This document shows, piece by piece, positions 61,243 through 64,000 of a stretch of 64,000 bases of DNA. The notes below the pieces were generated by a model. That model saw only the letters and a program-made list of their open reading frames with translations. It was not told the DNA's origin and made no database searches. Position numbers and translations under genes: made by a program. How positions within the stretch are numbered: the first letter of the stretch is position 1; each line of letters opens with the position of its first letter. Origin of the DNA: Chitinophaga rupis (GTDB taxonomy: Bacteria > Bacteroidota > Bacteroidia > Chitinophagales > Chitinophagaceae); NCBI RefSeq assembly GCF_900109685.1, contig NZ_FOBB01000002.1:428085-492084 (forward strand), read 5' to 3'.

Positions 61243-62504
61243 ATATTCTTTTAGTGCACCAGTATTTTCTGGAAGAAGATGATGCGGGAGGTTCCCGCTG
61301 GAATGAGATCACCCGCTCCTGGACAGCAGCCGGCCATTCGGTAACTGTACTTGCAGGTATGATACACGCCAATGCTTCGGAAAAAAGAGCAGAGTACAAA
61401 GGCCGGTATTTTAAACAAAAGCAGCAGGGCGCTGTAATAGTATGGCGCTGTCATGTATCGGAATCCTACAACAAAAATTTTATAGGCCGCTTATGGGGCT
61501 ACTTTTCTTTTATGTTTGCTTCCCTGTGGGCCGGCTTGTTTAAAGTAAACGGTAAGCATGATGTGGTGATCGTAACCTCGCCCCCTTTGTTCGTAGGGTT
61601 TTCCGGTTATCTTATTTCCCGTTTAAAACGCCTGCCGCTGGTGTTTGAGGTACGGGACCTGTGGCCGGAATCGGCAATAGATACCGGGGTGCTGAAGAAC
61701 CGTTCTATTATCCGGCTGGCATATTGGTTTGAAAAGTTCATTTACCGCAAGGCTGCGCTTATTAATGTATTAACACCGGCCTTTTATAATACCCTGCGTG
61801 ATCAGAAGCAGGTGCCGGAAAACAAGCTGATATTTATTCCCAACGCCGCAGATTTCTCTTTGTCAGACCACCTGCTGCACACCTTTGACCCCGTGCGTTT
61901 TCGCCGCATGCGCGGCCTGGAGGACCGTTTTGTGATCACCTATGTAGGTGCGCATGGCGTGGCTAACCACCTGGAACAGGTACTGGATGCAGGTAAGCTG
62001 CTGGAAGATACGCCCGTGCTTTTTCAGCTGATAGGGCAGGGGATGGAAAAGAACCGCCTGCAGCAGCTGGCTAAAGAACGCCAGGTAACTAATGTGGTGT
62101 TCCTGGACCCGGTACCCAAGCAGGAGGTTTTTAAATATATACTATCGTCAGATATGGGTGCTTCTGTGTTAAAGAAGGTAGATACTTTTAAAACAGTATA
62201 CTCCAACAAAACATTTGACTATATGGCCTGCAAAAAGCCTATCCTGATGGCTATAGACGGAGTTTCGCGCGAGCTGGTGGAAACCGCTGCAGCCGGCTGT
62301 TACGTGGAGCCGGAAAATGCGGCGGAGTATAGCCGCATTATCCGCCAGTACATGAATGATCCTGCACGTTTGGAACAGGAAGGTGAAAATGGTTTCCGGT
62401 ATGCAAAAGCCAATTTTGACCGGCAGGTGCTGGCCCTGCGCTACCTGGAACATATACAGCAAAAATTAATTAAGAACAGGGTGCCTGGAAATGCCTGGGT
62501 ATAA
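61239..62504 (+). CDS. GT4-family glycosyltransferase (WbuB-like)
   Basis: A 421-aa GT-B enzyme. The start ILLVHQYFLEEDDAGGSRWNE and VFEVRDLWPESAIDTGVLKN are features of the WbuB group, which transfers 6-deoxy amino sugars such as FucNAc. Donor-site residues lie in VYSNKTFDYMACKKPILM. Start overlaps the upstream stop by 4 nt and the end overlaps the sugar-transferase gene by 14 nt. Confidence 0.87.
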   Translation: MNILLVHQYFLEEDDAGGSRWNEITRSWTAAGHSVTVLAGMIHANASEKRAEYKGRYFKQKQQGAVIVWRCHVSESYNKNFIGRLWGYFSFMFASLWAGLFKVNGKHDVVIVTSPPLFVGFSGYLISRLKRLPLVFEVRDLWPESAIDTGVLKNRSIIRLAYWFEKFIYRKAALINVLTPAFYNTLRDQKQVPENKLIFIPNAADFSLSDHLLHTFDPVRFRRMRGLEDRFVITYVGAHGVANHLEQVLDAGKLLEDTPVLFQLIGQGMEKNRLQQLAKERQVTNVVFLDPVPKQEVFKYILSSDMGASVLKKVDTFKTVYSNKTFDYMACKKPILMAIDGVSRELVETAAAGCYVEPENAAEYSRIIRQYMNDPARLEQEGENGFRYAKANFDRQVLALRYLEHIQQKLIKNRVPGNAWV

Positions 62505-63105
62505 GCATAACATAAAACCACTGCTGGACAGGATAGCGGCTTTTATACTGCTGCTGCTATTGCTGCCTGTTGGGTTGCTGCTGGTGCTGTTATTGGGAAT
62601 AGCCAATAACGGGCGCCCGTTCTTTCTGCAACAACGGCCAGGGCTATACGGGAAAATATTCTGCATCATTAAGTTCCGCACCATGAACAACAAACGGGAT
62701 GTTAATGGCAGCCTGCTGCCGGATGCACAACGTTTAACGGCTGTGGGAAAGCTGGTGCGCAAAACATCGCTGGATGAAATACCGCAGTTAATAAATGTAC
62801 TGAAGGGCGATATGAGCCTGATAGGGCCACGCCCCTTGCTGGTGGAGTATTTACCCTTATATAACTCAGAGCAGCAGCGGCGGCACAGCGTGCGCCCCGG
62901 CATTACCGGCTGGGCGCAGGTGAATGGGCGTAATGCCATTACCTGGGAGCAAAAGTTTAAGTATGATGTGTGGTACGCAGATCATGTAAGCCTGCAGCTG
63001 GATCTGAAAATTATATGGCTTACTATTTTAAAAGCTGCCCGCTCAGAAGGTATTAGCCAGCAGGGGCAGGCAACTGCACAAAAATTTGAAGGAACTACTG
63101 TATGA
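62491..63105 (+). CDS. Initiating sugar-phosphate transferase (PglC-like)
   Basis: A 204-aa monotopic phosphoglycosyl transferase that puts the first sugar-1-phosphate onto undecaprenyl phosphate. One membrane-inserted helix (FILLLLLLPVGLLLVLLLGI) is followed by the catalytic stretch KFRTMNNKRD (basic/Asp-Glu region), then KTSLDEIPQLINVLKGDMSLIGPRPL (residues about 90-115) and RPGITGWAQVNGRNAITW. The short form without extra N-terminal helices matches PglC, which uses UDP-di-N-acetylbacillosamine. The PglD/PglE-like genes directly downstream support this substrate. Confidence 0.9.
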   Translation: MPGYKHNIKPLLDRIAAFILLLLLLPVGLLLVLLLGIANNGRPFFLQQRPGLYGKIFCIIKFRTMNNKRDVNGSLLPDAQRLTAVGKLVRKTSLDEIPQLINVLKGDMSLIGPRPLLVEYLPLYNSEQQRRHSVRPGITGWAQVNGRNAITWEQKFKYDVWYADHVSLQLDLKIIWLTILKAARSEGISQQGQATAQKFEGTTV

Positions 63106-63719
63106 ACAAAGTGTACTTATATGGCGCCAGCGGCCACGGGAAAGTAGTGGCTGAAATACTGGAAAAAAATAACAGCAGCATACCCGCAGTGTTTGATGAT
63201 AACCCTGCCGGTACTCACCTACTGGATTACCCGGTGCAGAGGCCATTTGCCCCGGATAGTTTTCCGGGCGATGCGCAGCTGATCATTACCATTGGCAACA
63301 ACAGCATCCGGAAAAAAATAGCGCAGCAATTATCAGGTGTGCAATTTGCCACAGCCGTACATCCTGCTGCCAGTATATCCGCAAGAAGCAGCATTGGCGC
63401 TGGCACCGTAATCATGGCAGGTGTAAGTGTGAACAGCAGCGTGGCAATGGGGCAGCATGTGATCCTGAACACCAACTGCTCTGTAGATCATGATTGTGAG
63501 CTGGGCGATTTCGTACATATATCCCCAAACGCAGCGCTGGCGGGCAATGTAAAGGTAGGGGAGGGCACGCACGTGGGTATAGGTGCTTGTGTGATACAGG
63601 GTATGAATATTGGCAGCTGGGCTATTATTGGCGCAGGTACGGTAGTGATCACAGATGTGCCGGACCATGCTGTAGTAGTAGGTAACCCCGGTAAAATAAT
63701 CAGGTACACTAAAAAGTAA
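63102..63719 (+). CDS. Sugar N-acetyltransferase (PglD/NeuD-like)
   Basis: A 205-aa left-handed beta-helix acetyltransferase. An N-terminal Rossmann-like UDP-sugar domain (VYLYGASGHGKVVAEIL) precedes hexapeptide repeats (ISARSSIGAGTVIMAGVSVN) and the catalytic-base region SVDHDCELGDFVHISPNAAL with the His of VDHD. PglD acetylates the 4-amino group of the UDP-4-amino sugar to give UDP-di-N-acetylbacillosamine. It overlaps the transferase gene by 4 nt and lies 28 nt before the aminotransferase. Confidence 0.9.
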   Translation: MNKVYLYGASGHGKVVAEILEKNNSSIPAVFDDNPAGTHLLDYPVQRPFAPDSFPGDAQLIITIGNNSIRKKIAQQLSGVQFATAVHPAASISARSSIGAGTVIMAGVSVNSSVAMGQHVILNTNCSVDHDCELGDFVHISPNAALAGNVKVGEGTHVGIGACVIQGMNIGSWAIIGAGTVVITDVPDHAVVVGNPGKIIRYTKK

Positions 63720-63747
63720 TTGATCTTAGCTCTAATCCCAAACGCGT

Positions 63748-64000
63748 ATGCGAGAAAAAATATGGTTGTCCTCCCCACATATGGGAGCCCAGGAATTTGA
63801 ATTTGTTAAGGAAGCATTTGATACTAACTGGATAGCGCCCCAGGGCCCGCTGGTAGATGGTTTTGAAAAAGACCTGGCACAGTTCACCGGCGCAGGGCAT
63901 GTAGCCGCCTTATCATCCGGTACAGCTGCGCTGCACCTGGCGCTGATATTACTGGGAGTGGAAAGAGGGGATGAAGTGATCTGCCAGAGCATGACCTTCT
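63748..64000 (+). CDS. DegT/DnrJ/EryC1/StrS aminotransferase (PglE-like), cut by window end
   Basis: The first 84 codons of a PLP-dependent sugar aminotransferase; the frame is still open at the last base. Seen are KIWLSSPHMGAQEFEFVKEA, NWIAPQGPLVDGFEKDLAQF and SSGTAALHLALILLGVERGD, the usual N-terminus of DegT family members including PglE. In bacillosamine synthesis PglE transaminates the 4-keto sugar made by the dehydratase, before PglD acetylates it. The PLP lysine lies beyond the window. Confidence 0.88.
   Translation, partial: MREKIWLSSPHMGAQEFEFVKEAFDTNWIAPQGPLVDGFEKDLAQFTGAGHVAALSSGTAALHLALILLGVERGDEVICQSMTF

Noticed and set aside
1-64000. tRNA, rRNA, phage or transposase genes
   Set aside because: None was found on either strand by motif reading; the window looks like core and metabolic chromosome plus one EPS locus.

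Overview
The window looks like a chromosomal segment of a Bacteroidota bacterium, most likely a Chitinophagaceae member close to Chitinophaga. The grounds are a SusC/SusD pair, TAnnTTTG-type promoter elements, few Shine-Dalgarno sequences, polysaccharide-oriented gene content and intergenic spacers full of AT-rich repeat words. The genus is inferred; no rRNA, tRNA, CRISPR array, phage or transposase gene was seen.

Left part (1-16 kb): an MscS-type channel, a BaeRF (eRF1-like) protein and a tryptophanase with a possible short leader peptide; a TetR-controlled tripartite efflux operon (TolC, EmrA-like, EmrB-like) whose promoter is embedded in inverted repeats; a secreted GH89 alpha-N-acetylglucosaminidase; a TauE/SafE exporter with a DUF1634 partner; and a divergent lacI-type regulator/xylose isomerase pair with a perfect 22-bp palindrome exactly midway between the two start codons.

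Middle (16-30 kb): an STN-containing SusC receptor with its SusD lipoprotein, a tiny secreted cysteine-containing protein with a membrane-anchored protein of unknown function, an SPFH/flotillin-like protein with internal repeats, an AraC regulator, a PIF1/RecD-like helicase and a luciferase-like oxidoreductase.

30-42 kb: a complete L-rhamnose-to-pyruvate gene set, rhaT - rhaEW (aldolase fused to lactaldehyde dehydrogenase) - rhaI - rhaB - lutA - lutB - lutC - rhaM, with a convergent GntR/periplasmic-binding-like regulator. LutABC would take the L-lactate made by the RhaW half on to pyruvate. Most spacers in this cluster hold long imperfect palindromes, each built from a different short repeated word.

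42-64 kb: a single-direction exopolysaccharide (Wzx/Wzy/Wza/Wzc) operon with tight or overlapping gene junctions, running off the right edge. It holds a membrane-bound nucleotide-sugar 4,6-dehydratase, export lipoprotein, tyrosine autokinase, UDP-HexNAc dehydrogenase, flippase, polymerase, three glycosyltransferases, a PL6 (chondroitinase-B-like) lyase, a fused two-domain oxidoreductase, WecB, a heparinase II/III-like protein and a PglC/PglD/PglE-like set. The gene content predicts an acidic polymer carrying N-acetylated uronic acids and a di-N-acetylbacillosamine-type sugar, with two lyase-fold proteins able to trim or turn over the product.

The most unusual sequence-level signal is the family of repeat-word palindromes in the spacers, together with a dispersed GC-rich element of about 105 bp present twice in opposite orientation and an exact 20-mer present three times.
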